Below, piece by piece: positions 18,537 to 27,226 of a stretch of 64,000 nucleotides of DNA. A program made the translations under genes and the position numbers. The notes below the pieces were generated by a model. The model did not search any database and was not told the origin of the DNA. It saw nothing but the letters and a program-made list of their open reading frames with translations. The DNA is taken from positions 2,542,001 through 2,606,000 of the forward strand of contig NZ_CP123967.1 of the NCBI RefSeq assembly GCF_029917005.1, read 5' to 3'. The DNA comes from Tessaracoccus lacteus. GTDB lineage: Bacteria; Actinomycetota; Actinomycetes; Propionibacteriales; Propionibacteriaceae. Numbering within the stretch: the first letter of the stretch is position 1; the number at the start of each line of letters is the position of its first letter.

Positions 18537-19835
18537 ATGAGCGAGACTGTCGAAACTGACGAGACACCCAAGCCCAAGCGACGCCGACTGCGGCTGTGGC
18601 CCAGATCGCGCAAGGGCAAGGTGATCGCCACGCTGGCCACCGTGGTGGTCCTCGCGGGTGCCGCGACCGGTACCTGGTACCTGGTCAGCAGGCCCGACAC
18701 GACGGCCGCCGCCTCCACGACCCAGACACTGACCGTGTCCACGACGACGCTGAAGACCACGGTCGAGGCGACGGGCACGCTCTCCCCCGAGCGCGAGGCC
18801 GACCTCAGCTTCGACTCCTCCAGCACCGTCGAGAAGGTCAAGGTCGAGGTCGGCGACACCGTCGAGGAGGGCGAAACGCTCGCCACGATCGACGACTCGT
18901 CGCTGCAGATCGCCTACAACTCCGCGAAGGCGGACCTGACCGCGGCCAAGGAGACCCTCGCCGACCTCGAGGACGACGACGACTCGAGCGACGCGGCGAT
19001 CAAAGCGGCCGAGGCCTCCGTGCAGGTCAAGAAGAACGCGGTCACCACCGCGAAGGCCAACCTCGCCAACGCCACCATGACCGCCCCCTTCGACGGGCTG
19101 GTCGCCGAGGTCAACATCGAGGAGGGCGACTCGACCGGCTCCTCCTCCGGCGGCAGCTCCAGCTCCGGCGGCTCGACCTCCGCCATGGGCGGCTCTACCA
19201 CGACGAGCACCACCTCGTCGGCGGCCATCGTCCTGATCTCCAAGGACGCCTACACCGTCTCCACCACCGTCTCCAGCTCGGACATCGCGTCGGTGAAGAC
19301 CGGCCTCCAGGCCGAGCTCACGGTCGACGGCGCCTCCGACACCCTCTACGGCACCGTGACCTCCGTCGCGGTCACCGCGTCGTCGACGAGCTCCGGCACG
19401 GCATCGTTCCCGGTGACCATCTCCCTGACCGGCAAGCAGGAGGGTCTCTACTCCGGGTCCAGCGTCACCGCCGAGATCATCGTCTCTCAGCTCTCGGACG
19501 TCATCGCGATCCCGGCCTCGGCCATCACCACCACCGACGGTGCCACCACGGTGCAGAAGCTCGTCGACGGCGTCGCCACCACCACGGAGGTCACCACGGG
19601 CGACACTGTCGACTCGACGGTCGTCATCACCGACGGCCTCGCCGAGGGCGACCAGATCGAGGTCACCATGGCCACCCGCGGTGCGGGCAACAGCTCCGAG
19701 TCCGGCCAGACCGACGGCCAGTTCCCGACCGACGGCCAGATGCCGGACTTCAGCCAGATGTCCGGCGGGCAGATGCCCGGCGGTGGCTCAGGCGGGCTCC
19801 CCGGCGGTGGCCAGGGCGGGGGCCCGAACCAGTGA
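18537..19835 (+). CDS. MacA/HlyD-type efflux adaptor protein
   Basis: 432 residues, membrane-fusion-type adaptor of an ABC exporter. Cytoplasmic basic N-terminus, one membrane anchor (about 36-58), then the first half of the lipoyl-like domain (VKVEVGDTVEEGETLATIDD), a coiled-coil hairpin (about 125-175), the second lipoyl half (MTAPFDGLVAEVNIEEGD), a Gly/Ser-rich insertion (about 198-225), a beta-barrel, and a Gly/Gln/Met-rich tail rich in GGG. Starts at ATG 18537 behind AGGA. First gene of a five-gene operon; its stop overlaps the ABC ATPase start. In a monoderm it probably links the MacB-like permease to the wall side. Confidence 0.88.
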   Translation: MSETVETDETPKPKRRRLRLWPRSRKGKVIATLATVVVLAGAATGTWYLVSRPDTTAAASTTQTLTVSTTTLKTTVEATGTLSPEREADLSFDSSSTVEKVKVEVGDTVEEGETLATIDDSSLQIAYNSAKADLTAAKETLADLEDDDDSSDAAIKAAEASVQVKKNAVTTAKANLANATMTAPFDGLVAEVNIEEGDSTGSSSGGSSSSGGSTSAMGGSTTTSTTSSAAIVLISKDAYTVSTTVSSSDIASVKTGLQAELTVDGASDTLYGTVTSVAVTASSTSSGTASFPVTISLTGKQEGLYSGSSVTAEIIVSQLSDVIAIPASAITTTDGATTVQKLVDGVATTTEVTTGDTVDSTVVITDGLAEGDQIEVTMATRGAGNSSESGQTDGQFPTDGQMPDFSQMSGGQMPGGGSGGLPGGGQGGGPNQ

Positions 19836-20521
19836 ACGTCCTCGAACTGAACGACGTCACCAAGACGTACTCGAACGGCTCGCTCGAGGTACAGGCGCTC
19901 CGTGGCATCACGATGAGCGTCGCCGAGGGCGACTACGTCGCGATCATGGGCCCCTCCGGGTCCGGCAAGTCCACGCTGATGAACATCCTGGGCTGCCTCG
20001 ACATCCTGACCACCGGCACCTACCAGCTCGGCGGGCAGAACGTGGCAGACCTCGACGAGGACGAGCTGGCGGAGATCCGCAACCGCTACATCGGCTTCGT
20101 GTTCCAACAGTTCAACCTGCTGCCGGCCCTGTCGGCGTGGCGCAACGTCGAGCTTCCGCTCGTCTACGCGGGGATGCCGGCCGCCGAGCGCAAGGAGCGA
20201 GCGATCGAGGCGCTGGGCCGTGTCGGGCTGGAAGGCCGCATGGGGCACCGCCCCGGTGAGCTGTCCGGCGGCCAGCAGCAGCGGGTGGCCGTCGCCCGCG
20301 CCCTGGCGTCCGACCCGGCGATGATCCTCGCCGACGAGCCCACCGGCAACCTCGACTCCAAGTCCACCGACGATGTCCTCGGCCTGTTCGACGAGCTCCA
20401 CGCTTCCGGCCGGACCATCGTGCTGATCACGCACGAGGCCGAGGTCGCCGAGCGGTCGAGCCGCATCCTCCACGTCCGCGACGGGCTGATCACGGACCAC
20501 CTGATGGCGGTGACGCAGTGA
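19832..20521 (+). CDS. MacB/LolD-type ABC transporter ATP-binding protein
   Basis: 229 residues, with all ATPase motifs: Walker A GPSGSGKST, Q loop VFQQFNLLP, signature LSGGQQQRVAVARAL, Walker B MILADEPTGNLD, and H loop ITHE. This is the MacB/LolD/FtsE subtype that works with FtsX-like permeases. Start GTG 19832 overlaps the adaptor stop (GTGA); its own stop overlaps the next GTG at 20518, so the three genes are tightly coupled. Confidence 0.95.
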   Translation: MNVLELNDVTKTYSNGSLEVQALRGITMSVAEGDYVAIMGPSGSGKSTLMNILGCLDILTTGTYQLGGQNVADLDEDELAEIRNRYIGFVFQQFNLLPALSAWRNVELPLVYAGMPAAERKERAIEALGRVGLEGRMGHRPGELSGGQQQRVAVARALASDPAMILADEPTGNLDSKSTDDVLGLFDELHASGRTIVLITHEAEVAERSSRILHVRDGLITDHLMAVTQ

Positions 20522-21747
20522 ACTTCGGCCAGACCTTCAAGGTCGCGCTCGAGGCCGTCCGCCTCAACCGCACCCGCTCCATCCTGACGATCCTCGGCAT
20601 CATGATCGGCATCGCATCGGTCACCCTGTCCGTCGGCCTCGGGCTCGGCGCGCAGCAGTCCGTCAAGGACCAGATCAGCGCGCTGGGATCCAACCTGCTG
20701 ATCATCTCCCCCGGCAGCTCCACCAGCGACGGTGTCCGCGGCGGCTTCGGCTCCGCCACCACCCTGACCAGGGCCGATGCCGAGGCGCTGGCGTCCTCCG
20801 ACGTCGCGCCGAGCATCTCGGGCGTGGCCCCCGTCGCCTCGACCAGCCAGACGCTGAGCGCCAATGACACTACCTGGACCTCCACCGTCGTGGCGGCAAC
20901 CCCGTCGTGGCTGGATGTGCGTTCCCGCGCCGTGTCCGTCGGCCGGTTCCTGACAGACGAGGACGTGAGCGAGAACGCTCGCAAGATCGTGCTCGGCCCC
21001 GACACGGCGGAGGAGCTGTTCGGCAGCGCCGCGATCGCGGTCGGCCAGACCGTGAGCATCAACGGGGCGGACTTCCAGGTCGTCGGAGTCCTCGAGTCCA
21101 CCGGCAGCACCTCGGACACCAGCAGCGAGGACGACACCGTCCTGATGCCGTGGTCCACCGCCGCGCTGACCGTCGGCACGTCGGCATCGACCGTCTCGAC
21201 GATCTACATCACCGCCGAGGACGAGGCGCACCTGTCGGCCGCCTACCAGGAGGCCACCGCGGCGCTCACCACCCGACACGATCTGACGGCGGACGACGAC
21301 GCGGACTTCAGCATCACCACCCAGGAGTCGCTGGTGTCGGCGGCAACGTCGACCGAGCAGACCATGACGATCCTGCTGGGCGGCATCGCGGCGATCTCGC
21401 TGCTCGTGGGCGGCATCGGCGTCATGAACATCATGCTCGTCAGCGTCACTGAGCGCATCCGGGAGATCGGACTGCGCAAGGCGCTGGGCGCCCGCCAGCA
21501 CACCATCCGCAACCAGTTCCTCACCGAGGCCGCCGTGCTCGGCTTCACCGGGGGCGTCCTCGGGCTCGGCATCGCGTTCCTCGGCGCCTGGCTGCTGCCC
21601 GCGTTGCTGGACCAGCCCGTGACGCTGGCCGGCTGGGCCATCGTCGGGTCGCTGGTCGTCGCCGTGGGCGTCGGCCTGGTCGCCGGCGTCTACCCCGCGA
21701 GCCGAGCGGCCAAGCTCGCCCCCATCGACGCCCTGAGGCGCGACTGA
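20518..21747 (+). CDS. MacB-like ABC transporter permease
   Basis: 409 residues. N-terminal membrane segment (ILTILGIMIGIASVTLSVGL), a large extracytoplasmic MacB periplasmic-core domain (about 45-275), then three C-terminal membrane segments of the FtsX fold (LLGGIAAISLLVGGIGVMNI; AVLGFTGGVLGLGIAFLGAW; AIVGSLVVAVGVGLVAGVYP). VSVTERIREIGLRKALGA between segments is the conserved cytoplasmic loop of this family. It uses force from the ATPase to expel a substrate (peptide, antibiotic or lipid) outside the membrane; the substrate is unknown. GTG start overlapping the preceding stop. Confidence 0.93.
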   Translation: MNFGQTFKVALEAVRLNRTRSILTILGIMIGIASVTLSVGLGLGAQQSVKDQISALGSNLLIISPGSSTSDGVRGGFGSATTLTRADAEALASSDVAPSISGVAPVASTSQTLSANDTTWTSTVVAATPSWLDVRSRAVSVGRFLTDEDVSENARKIVLGPDTAEELFGSAAIAVGQTVSINGADFQVVGVLESTGSTSDTSSEDDTVLMPWSTAALTVGTSASTVSTIYITAEDEAHLSAAYQEATAALTTRHDLTADDDADFSITTQESLVSAATSTEQTMTILLGGIAAISLLVGGIGVMNIMLVSVTERIREIGLRKALGARQHTIRNQFLTEAAVLGFTGGVLGLGIAFLGAWLLPALLDQPVTLAGWAIVGSLVVAVGVGLVAGVYPASRAAKLAPIDALRRD

Positions 21748-22652
21748 TGACCATCACTTCGAACAGGACACCACACATGACCACGCGCACCTTCCGCATC
21801 GCCACCTCGATCGCCGCGGTCGCGGCACTGGCGCTGGCCGGCTGCTCAGGCACCACCACCGCCGAGACCAGCACTGCCCCGTCGGCGCAGTCGACCGGGC
21901 AGCCCGACGCGGCCGCCTCCGGCGCACCGGGCAGCGGAGGCCAGGGCGGCGGCATGCAGATCAACGGCACGTTCGGGATCATCGCCGCCGTGCAGGACTC
22001 GACGCTGCAGGTGCAGGGCGACGACGGCCAGACGGCCGTCACCTACACCGACGACACGACGTTCACGACGCAGGTCACCGGCTCCATTGACGACCTCGCC
22101 ACCGGGCTGTGCGTCAGCGGAATGGGCACCGGCGACGACTCGTCGGTGACCGCGTCGTCGCTCACCGTGACCGAGGCGACCGACGACGGGTGCACGGGCG
22201 GCTTCAGCGGCGGGTTCGGCGGAGGCGGCGAGCGCCCGTCCGGTGATGCGAGCGGCGCCCCCAGCGGGATGCCGAGCATGGACCCGAGCTCGATGCCCAC
22301 CGACATGCCGAGCGACATGGCCAGCATGGATCCCGGGTCGATGCCGTCGGGCGCCCCCGAGGGCGGCGGCATGGGCGGCGGGTCGTTCATCTCGGGCGAG
22401 ATCACGGCCGTCGACGGAGACACGGTCACCGTGAACGGCCCGGACGACACCGAGAGCACCTTCACCGTGAGCGACGACACGACGATCACGACCACCACGG
22501 ACGCGTCCTTGGACGACGCCGTCGAGGGCGTGTGCGCACTGGCCCAGGGCGACACGGATGACACCGGGGCCGTCACGGCCACCTCGATCGCGCTGAGCGA
22601 GGCCACCGACGGCGAGTGCTCCATGGGCAGTCGCGCCATGGGGGGGTGGTAA
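21747..22652 (+). CDS. DUF5666-like secreted lipoprotein
   Basis: 301 residues. Signal peptide with lipobox LALAGCSG. Two beta-rich repeats of similar pattern, INGTFGIIAAVQDSTLQVQG and ISGEITAVDGDTVTVNG, each followed by DDTTFT or DDTTIT, resemble DUF5666 (family memory). The middle (about 150-210) is low complexity, Met/Pro/Ser/Gly-rich (SMDPSSMPTDMPSDMASMDP), reminiscent of metal-binding or flexible linkers. The chosen ATG 21747 overlaps the permease stop (TGATG) with GAGG upstream; ATG 21777, giving a shorter signal peptide and having AGGA upstream, is equally possible. Likely an extracytoplasmic accessory of the exporter. Confidence 0.78.
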   Translation: MTITSNRTPHMTTRTFRIATSIAAVAALALAGCSGTTTAETSTAPSAQSTGQPDAAASGAPGSGGQGGGMQINGTFGIIAAVQDSTLQVQGDDGQTAVTYTDDTTFTTQVTGSIDDLATGLCVSGMGTGDDSSVTASSLTVTEATDDGCTGGFSGGFGGGGERPSGDASGAPSGMPSMDPSSMPTDMPSDMASMDPGSMPSGAPEGGGMGGGSFISGEITAVDGDTVTVNGPDDTESTFTVSDDTTITTTTDASLDDAVEGVCALAQGDTDDTGAVTATSIALSEATDGECSMGSRAMGGW

Positions 22653-22655
22653 CCG

Positions 22656-24914
22656 ATGACCAGGGCTGAGGCGAAGCGGCGGGCACGGACCCGCCGGATC
22701 GTGCTGACCGGCGCGACCGTCGTCGCGCTGGGCCTCGCCGGCACCGGCGCCTGGGCGCTCAGCCGACCCTCCCAAGCCAGCACGCTGGTCACCGGCACCG
22801 TCACGACCGGAGAGGTGACCCAGACGCTCAGCAGCACAGGGACGGTCGCGGCCGTCGGAGACGTGAGCGCCTCCTTCCCGGCCAGCGCCGAGGTCACCTC
22901 CGTGTCGAGGCAGGTCGGGGACACCGTCGAGGCGGGCGACGAGATCGCCACCATCGACACCACCGACCTCTCCGATGCCCTCGACGACGCGGCCCTCACG
23001 CTCGCGGAGGCCGAGGAGGCCCTGGAGACGGCGCAGGAGGCGGCCGACTCCGACGACTCCAGCTCCTCGAGCACGTTGGACGAGTCCAGCTCGAGCACCG
23101 GTTCCTCCAGCGGAAGTACCGGCAGCACGTCGGGCGCGACGGGTTCGGCCTCGGGCTCGACCGGCTCGACCTCCGGCTCCACCGGGTCGAGCACGGACTC
23201 CGCCGGGTCGAGCACGGACTCCGCGGGCAGCGGCTCCTCGACCACCCCCAGCGCATCGGCCACGGAGACGCCCTCGGGGGACACGACCACGTCCCCGTCA
23301 GACGAGACTCCGCAGGCGGAGGACACGTCGGCGGCGGACCTCAAGGCGGCCAAGAAGCGGCTGAAGGCGGCCCGCGCCGCCTACGCGAAAGCGTGGCAGA
23401 ACCTGACCTCCGCGGTCGGCTCGGCCACGTCGACCTGCACCGCGACCGCCGAGGAGACCACAGCGACCAACTCCTCCAGCACCACGGACCTGGTCATCAC
23501 GAACGCGGACTACTCCACCGAGGATCCGTCGGCCACGCCGTCGGCCACGACGACCGCCAGCCCCACGCCGGAACCGACGGAGACCGCCACCGCGAGCGCC
23601 TCGCCGTCCGCCACAGCGACGGAGTCGACGTCGGAGCCCACCTCCGAGCCGACGACGTCGGCCAGCGAGTCCGCCAGCGCGGTGCCCAGCGCCACGGCCG
23701 GCACCGACACAGATGACAACACCGCCTCGACGGTCGACCTGACCGCCTGCATCACGGCGCTCGAGGGGCTGAGCACCAACGAGCAGTCGGTCAACGACGC
23801 GACCACCGAGTTGAACGACGCGATCGATGTCCTGGTCGCCTGGGCCGATGCCGCCGTCGCCGACACCACGACAGGGGGCTCGGACTCGGGCAGCACGCAG
23901 GGCGGTTCGGGCACGCAGGACGGTTCATCGACCGGCTCGCAGACCGGTTCCACCGACTCGCAGAGCGGCTCGGCCGGGCAGTCCGGCTCCGCCGACTCAC
24001 AGACCGGCTCCACGGGTTCGCAGACGGGTTCCACCGACACCCAGAGCGGGTCCGCGGCCTCCGGCTCGTCTGCGGCGTCTGGTTCCTCCGCCTCAGGCTC
24101 GTCCGCGTCGGGCTCCTCGGCCTCCGGTTCCGCCGCGTCGGGTTCGGGCTCCGTCTCCGGCGGCGGTTCCACCGGCGGCACGTCGCAGACCGTGGCCCAG
24201 GCCGAGGTCGCGCTGCAGCAGGCCGAGCTGGATTACGCGTCCGCTGAGCTGGCGCTCGAGGGCGCGACGCTCGTCGCGCCGGCCGACGGCGTGCTCACGG
24301 CGATGCCGTTCGTCGTGGGCGGGACGGCCGCCACGTCCGACGTGGCCACGGTGAGCACCGAAGACAGCGTCTCGATCCCCGTCGAGGTGGCCGTCACCGA
24401 CATCGGCAAGGTCGCGGTCGGCCAGGAGGTCTCCGTGTCCGATGCCACGGGCGGCACCTCCGAGGGCACCGTCGGCACCATCGCGCTGATGCCCACCTCG
24501 GGCGCGACCACCTACACCGTGAGCGTCGTCGTCGCCGAGCCAGCGGCCGGACTCGTGGCGGGGACCTCGGCGAACCTGACAATCACCGTCGCCTCCAGCG
24601 CCGACGCGCTGCTCGCACCGATTTCGGCGATCACCCTTACAGGGTCCGACTCCGGCACCGTCAGGGTCGTGTCGGACGGCCAGGTCTCCACCCAGGACGT
24701 GACGCTCGGCATCCGCGGCACCACGCATGTCGAGGTCACCGACGGCCTGGCCGACGGCGACACGCTTGTCCTCTCCGATACCTCCGAGGCGATCCCGACG
24801 TCCGACTCGTCCAAATCCTCCATGGGAGGCGGCATGAGCGGCGGATCCAGCTTCGGTGGCGGCTCGTCGTCGTTCGGCGGCGGGTCCTCGTTCAGTGGCG
24901 GCCCCCAGCGCTGA
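22656..24914 (+). CDS. Second HlyD-like adaptor with long Ser/Thr/Gly-rich insertions
   Basis: 752 residues. A membrane anchor (about 16-36) is followed by a lipoyl half-motif (VTSVSRQVGDTVEAGDEIAT). The coiled-coil is broken by two very long low-complexity blocks: one rich in SSST, GSTGSTSG and TPSAS, and one of GSTDSQSG and GSSASGSS repeats. Short helical pieces between them remain (DLKAAKKRLKAARAAYAKAW; AQAEVALQQAELDYASAELA). The second lipoyl half (ATLVAPADGVLTAMPF), a beta-barrel and a GGSSFGGGSS tail complete the protein. It is about 300 residues longer than typical adaptors; the insertions may span the cell wall. It starts four bases after the lipoprotein stop and ends the operon. Confidence 0.82.
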   Translation: MTRAEAKRRARTRRIVLTGATVVALGLAGTGAWALSRPSQASTLVTGTVTTGEVTQTLSSTGTVAAVGDVSASFPASAEVTSVSRQVGDTVEAGDEIATIDTTDLSDALDDAALTLAEAEEALETAQEAADSDDSSSSSTLDESSSSTGSSSGSTGSTSGATGSASGSTGSTSGSTGSSTDSAGSSTDSAGSGSSTTPSASATETPSGDTTTSPSDETPQAEDTSAADLKAAKKRLKAARAAYAKAWQNLTSAVGSATSTCTATAEETTATNSSSTTDLVITNADYSTEDPSATPSATTTASPTPEPTETATASASPSATATESTSEPTSEPTTSASESASAVPSATAGTDTDDNTASTVDLTACITALEGLSTNEQSVNDATTELNDAIDVLVAWADAAVADTTTGGSDSGSTQGGSGTQDGSSTGSQTGSTDSQSGSAGQSGSADSQTGSTGSQTGSTDTQSGSAASGSSAASGSSASGSSASGSSASGSAASGSGSVSGGGSTGGTSQTVAQAEVALQQAELDYASAELALEGATLVAPADGVLTAMPFVVGGTAATSDVATVSTEDSVSIPVEVAVTDIGKVAVGQEVSVSDATGGTSEGTVGTIALMPTSGATTYTVSVVVAEPAAGLVAGTSANLTITVASSADALLAPISAITLTGSDSGTVRVVSDGQVSTQDVTLGIRGTTHVEVTDGLADGDTLVLSDTSEAIPTSDSSKSSMGGGMSGGSSFGGGSSSFGGGSSFSGGPQR

Positions 24915-24928
24915 TCCGCCGACGCCCG

Positions 24929-24963
24929 CCGGCCCGGTCTCCTCGCGGCAGGGACCGGGCCGG
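24929..24963 (+). terminator. Terminator of the efflux operon
   Basis: CCGGCCCGGTC (24929-24939) pairs exactly with GACCGGGCCGG (24953-24963) around a 13-base loop, 15 bases after the last stop of the operon. A weak T-containing tail (TTGTCGTC) follows. It lies between convergent genes and may serve both. Confidence 0.75.
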
Positions 24964-24996
24964 TTGTCGTCCCGCTGCCCAGACGCAGCGCTCAGA

Positions 24997-25764
24997 TCAC
25001 GGCGCAGACGGGTGCGCCGACCGGGCGCGGGTGGCGCCCGTGATGGCCGCGATGATCTCCTCATAGCTGGCTGCGCCGGACTGGAAGGAGCCGTTGTTGC
25101 GGCCGTGTCGGAGCACCTCGATCCGGTCGGCCACCGCACGCACGTCGCTGAGGTTGTGGCTGATCAGGATCACGCCGAGGCCCATGTCGCGGAGGTCCTC
25201 GATGTAGCTCAGTACCTCGGCGGTCTGGCTGACCGAAAGCGACGCGGTGGGCTCGTCCAGCACGACGAGGCAGGGGTCGCTCACCAGCGTCCTGGCGATG
25301 GCGACGCACTGGCGCTGGCCGGCCGAGAGCCCGCGCAGAGGCTGGTCGAGGTCCGCGATGCGCGTCCGCAGGCGCCCGAGGTAGCTGCGGGCGAGCTCAT
25401 CCATCCTCGTGCGGTCGAGGAGCCCGCCCGAGACGATCTCGCGGCCCAGGAAGATGTTGCTCGTCACGTCCAGCTGCTCGACGAGCGCGAACTCCTGGAA
25501 CACCGTTGCGATGCCCATCGCGATCGCGGCCTTGGCACTCGGGATGCTGACGATCTCGCCCTTGAGTTCGATGGTGCCGTGATCGGGCTGGTAGACGCCG
25601 GCGATCAGCCGCGCGACGGTCGACTTGCCCGCGGCGTTGTCGCCGACGAGTGCAACGACCTCGCCGCTGCGCACCTCAAGGTTCACTCCCGTCAGGGCGT
25701 GCACACCCCCGAAGACCTTGTCGACGTCGGTGAGCCTCAACAACGCCGTGGAGTCTCTCATCAT
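24997..25764 (-). CDS. Sugar ABC transporter ATP-binding protein (single domain, FrcA-like)
   Basis: 255 residues. Walker A is GDNAAGKST, Q loop VFQEFALVEQ, signature LSAGQRQCVAIAR, Walker B LVVLDEPTASL, H loop ISHNL. The single ATPase domain and the GDN Walker form are like FrcA-type carbohydrate ABC ATPases rather than the duplicated RbsA/GguA type. No permease or binding protein adjoins it in the same direction, so it is an orphan or a partner of the divergent transporter at 27227-31248. ATG 25764 (or 25761) overlaps the ROK stop, so the two genes are coupled. Confidence 0.88.
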   Translation of the reverse strand: MMRDSTALLRLTDVDKVFGGVHALTGVNLEVRSGEVVALVGDNAAGKSTVARLIAGVYQPDHGTIELKGEIVSIPSAKAAIAMGIATVFQEFALVEQLDVTSNIFLGREIVSGGLLDRTRMDELARSYLGRLRTRIADLDQPLRGLSAGQRQCVAIARTLVSDPCLVVLDEPTASLSVSQTAEVLSYIEDLRDMGLGVILISHNLSDVRAVADRIEVLRHGRNNGSFQSGAASYEEIIAAITGATRARSAHPSAP

Positions 25765-26915
25765 CTCTCCCTGTTCCTCAGAGGGTCCATGCCGTCACTG
25801 GCCACGGCCAACGCGCCGCGCGCCTCCGCGTCCTCACACTCCCCGACCACGACGAAGCCTTCGCCCGACGGCAGCAGCGGTCGCGTCCTGAGGACCGCGC
25901 GGACAGCGTCGGTGAACAGATCCCCGGTGGCCGTCAGCGCCCCGGTGAGGCAGATGCGCTCCGGAGCAAGCAGAGTGGCCGCGTCCGCGATGGCCGTACC
26001 TATGGCCGTCGCCGCGTGCGAGACCACCTGACGGCACCCCGGGTCACCGTCGTTCGCCCGCTGCACAATCGCGCGGAGGCTGAGTGGGCCGTGCGTCACG
26101 CGCAGCAGGTCCGCGAGCGCGAGGTGCGAGGCCACGGTGTTGAGACAGCCGCGCGCACCGCACCGGCAGATCCGGCCTGCGGGGTCCGCGGAAACATGAC
26201 CGAGAGCCCCTGCCGCGACACCGAGCCCCTGCAGCGGCTGCCCTCCGACGAGCAGCGACGACGTGGTGGTCGAGGAGGCACGCACGACGAGCGCCGACCC
26301 CACTCCGCGCAGCGCCCCGTACCGCGCCTCCGCCACCGCGGCCGCCGCTACCTCCGGCACCGCGAGGACGCGACGCCCGAGGATGCGGGTCAGCTGGTCC
26401 GCGACGTCGAGCTGCTCCCACCCGGTGAGCGTCTCGTATGCGGCCCCGCCCACGCCCGGCATGGTGAGCCCGACGGCGGCGACGTCGTCGAGCGACGCTC
26501 CGACCTGCTCCGTGAGTTCCCCGACCAGCAGCGCAATCCGGTCCAGCGTCGTGTCGTCGCGGTGGTCCAGCGGTAGCGGAAGATGCTGATTCGCGTTGAC
26601 GGTCCATGAGGCGTCCGCGACGATCACCTCGACGCGCCGGCGCCCGATGTGCACGCCGACGGAGAGGTCCGAGGATCGCACGAGGGAGACGGCCTGTGCC
26701 CGTCGCCCAGAGCGGACGGTTGCGGTGGTCTGGACGACCCCGGCGGACTGCAACGTCTTGACGAGGTTGGAGACGGTGGCGGGCGACAGTCCCGTGACCG
26801 CCGCGAGTTCCACCTGGGTGATCTGCCCGTACTGCCTGACCGCCTCGACGACGGCCGCGCTGTTGGCTTCGCGCAGCGAAGACTGCGAACCCCTGGCGCC
26901 GATACCGTCGATCAC
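25761..26915 (-). CDS. ROK-family transcriptional regulator
   Basis: About 384 residues. The N-terminal winged HTH (TQVELAAVTGLSPATVSNLV) is followed by an actin-like ROK domain with AALGHVSADPAG and the zinc-binding CRCGARGCLNT. The usual glucokinase-type nucleotide-binding residues look degenerate, fitting a sugar-responsive regulator rather than a kinase. The start is uncertain: GTG 26915 matches the usual length, while an in-frame TTG at 26948 would add 11 residues. It is divergent from the ChvE/Ggu-type transporter and coupled to a sugar ATPase gene, so it likely controls both directions. Confidence 0.87.
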   Translation of the reverse strand: MIDGIGARGSQSSLREANSAAVVEAVRQYGQITQVELAAVTGLSPATVSNLVKTLQSAGVVQTTATVRSGRRAQAVSLVRSSDLSVGVHIGRRRVEVIVADASWTVNANQHLPLPLDHRDDTTLDRIALLVGELTEQVGASLDDVAAVGLTMPGVGGAAYETLTGWEQLDVADQLTRILGRRVLAVPEVAAAAVAEARYGALRGVGSALVVRASSTTTSSLLVGGQPLQGLGVAAGALGHVSADPAGRICRCGARGCLNTVASHLALADLLRVTHGPLSLRAIVQRANDGDPGCRQVVSHAATAIGTAIADAATLLAPERICLTGALTATGDLFTDAVRAVLRTRPLLPSGEGFVVVGECEDAEARGALAVASDGMDPLRNRER

Positions 26916-26949
26916 GCGTCGAAGCCTATCATCACGCTCCGAATCCAAC

Positions 26950-27159
26950 TGGAAACGTTAACAAGCGCCTCGGCGGGCTTGGCTTCAAGCTACGAATCCC
27001 GGCCTGACACCGCGCCCGATACGCGTCGAACATTGATCAACTAGGTGTGCGACCGCTCATGACGGCCCACCGGCACAGCTCCTCGTGAGGAACTTGGTCA
27101 CATTCTGATAACAGGCTGTGTTTAGTTGTTGACGCCATGAATCCATGCCGCTTAACGTT
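26950..27159. promoter_or_regulatory. Paired AACGTTAA motifs in ROK/transporter divergent region
   Basis: AACGTTAA at 26954-26961 lies within TGGAAACGTTAACA, which is semi-palindromic like LacI operators. Its reverse complement TTAACGTT is at 27152-27159. Each copy is near the start of one divergent transcription unit. CAACTA (27038-27043) and TAGTTG (27123-27128) form another inverted pair. These are candidate operators for the ROK or a LacI-type regulator. Confidence 0.4.
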
Positions 27160-27226
27160 GGCTTCAGTAGTCAAACCCAGCCGATTCGGAGTCGAACGGC
27201 TTGAGTCATCGAAGACGGGAGGCAAC

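Noticed and set aside
18596-20521. 641-codon frame covering adaptor and ATPase genes
   Set aside because: The first part is the adaptor gene read out of frame, with Arg/His/Gly-rich sequence; only the last 229 residues are real, and they have their own GTG start at 19832.
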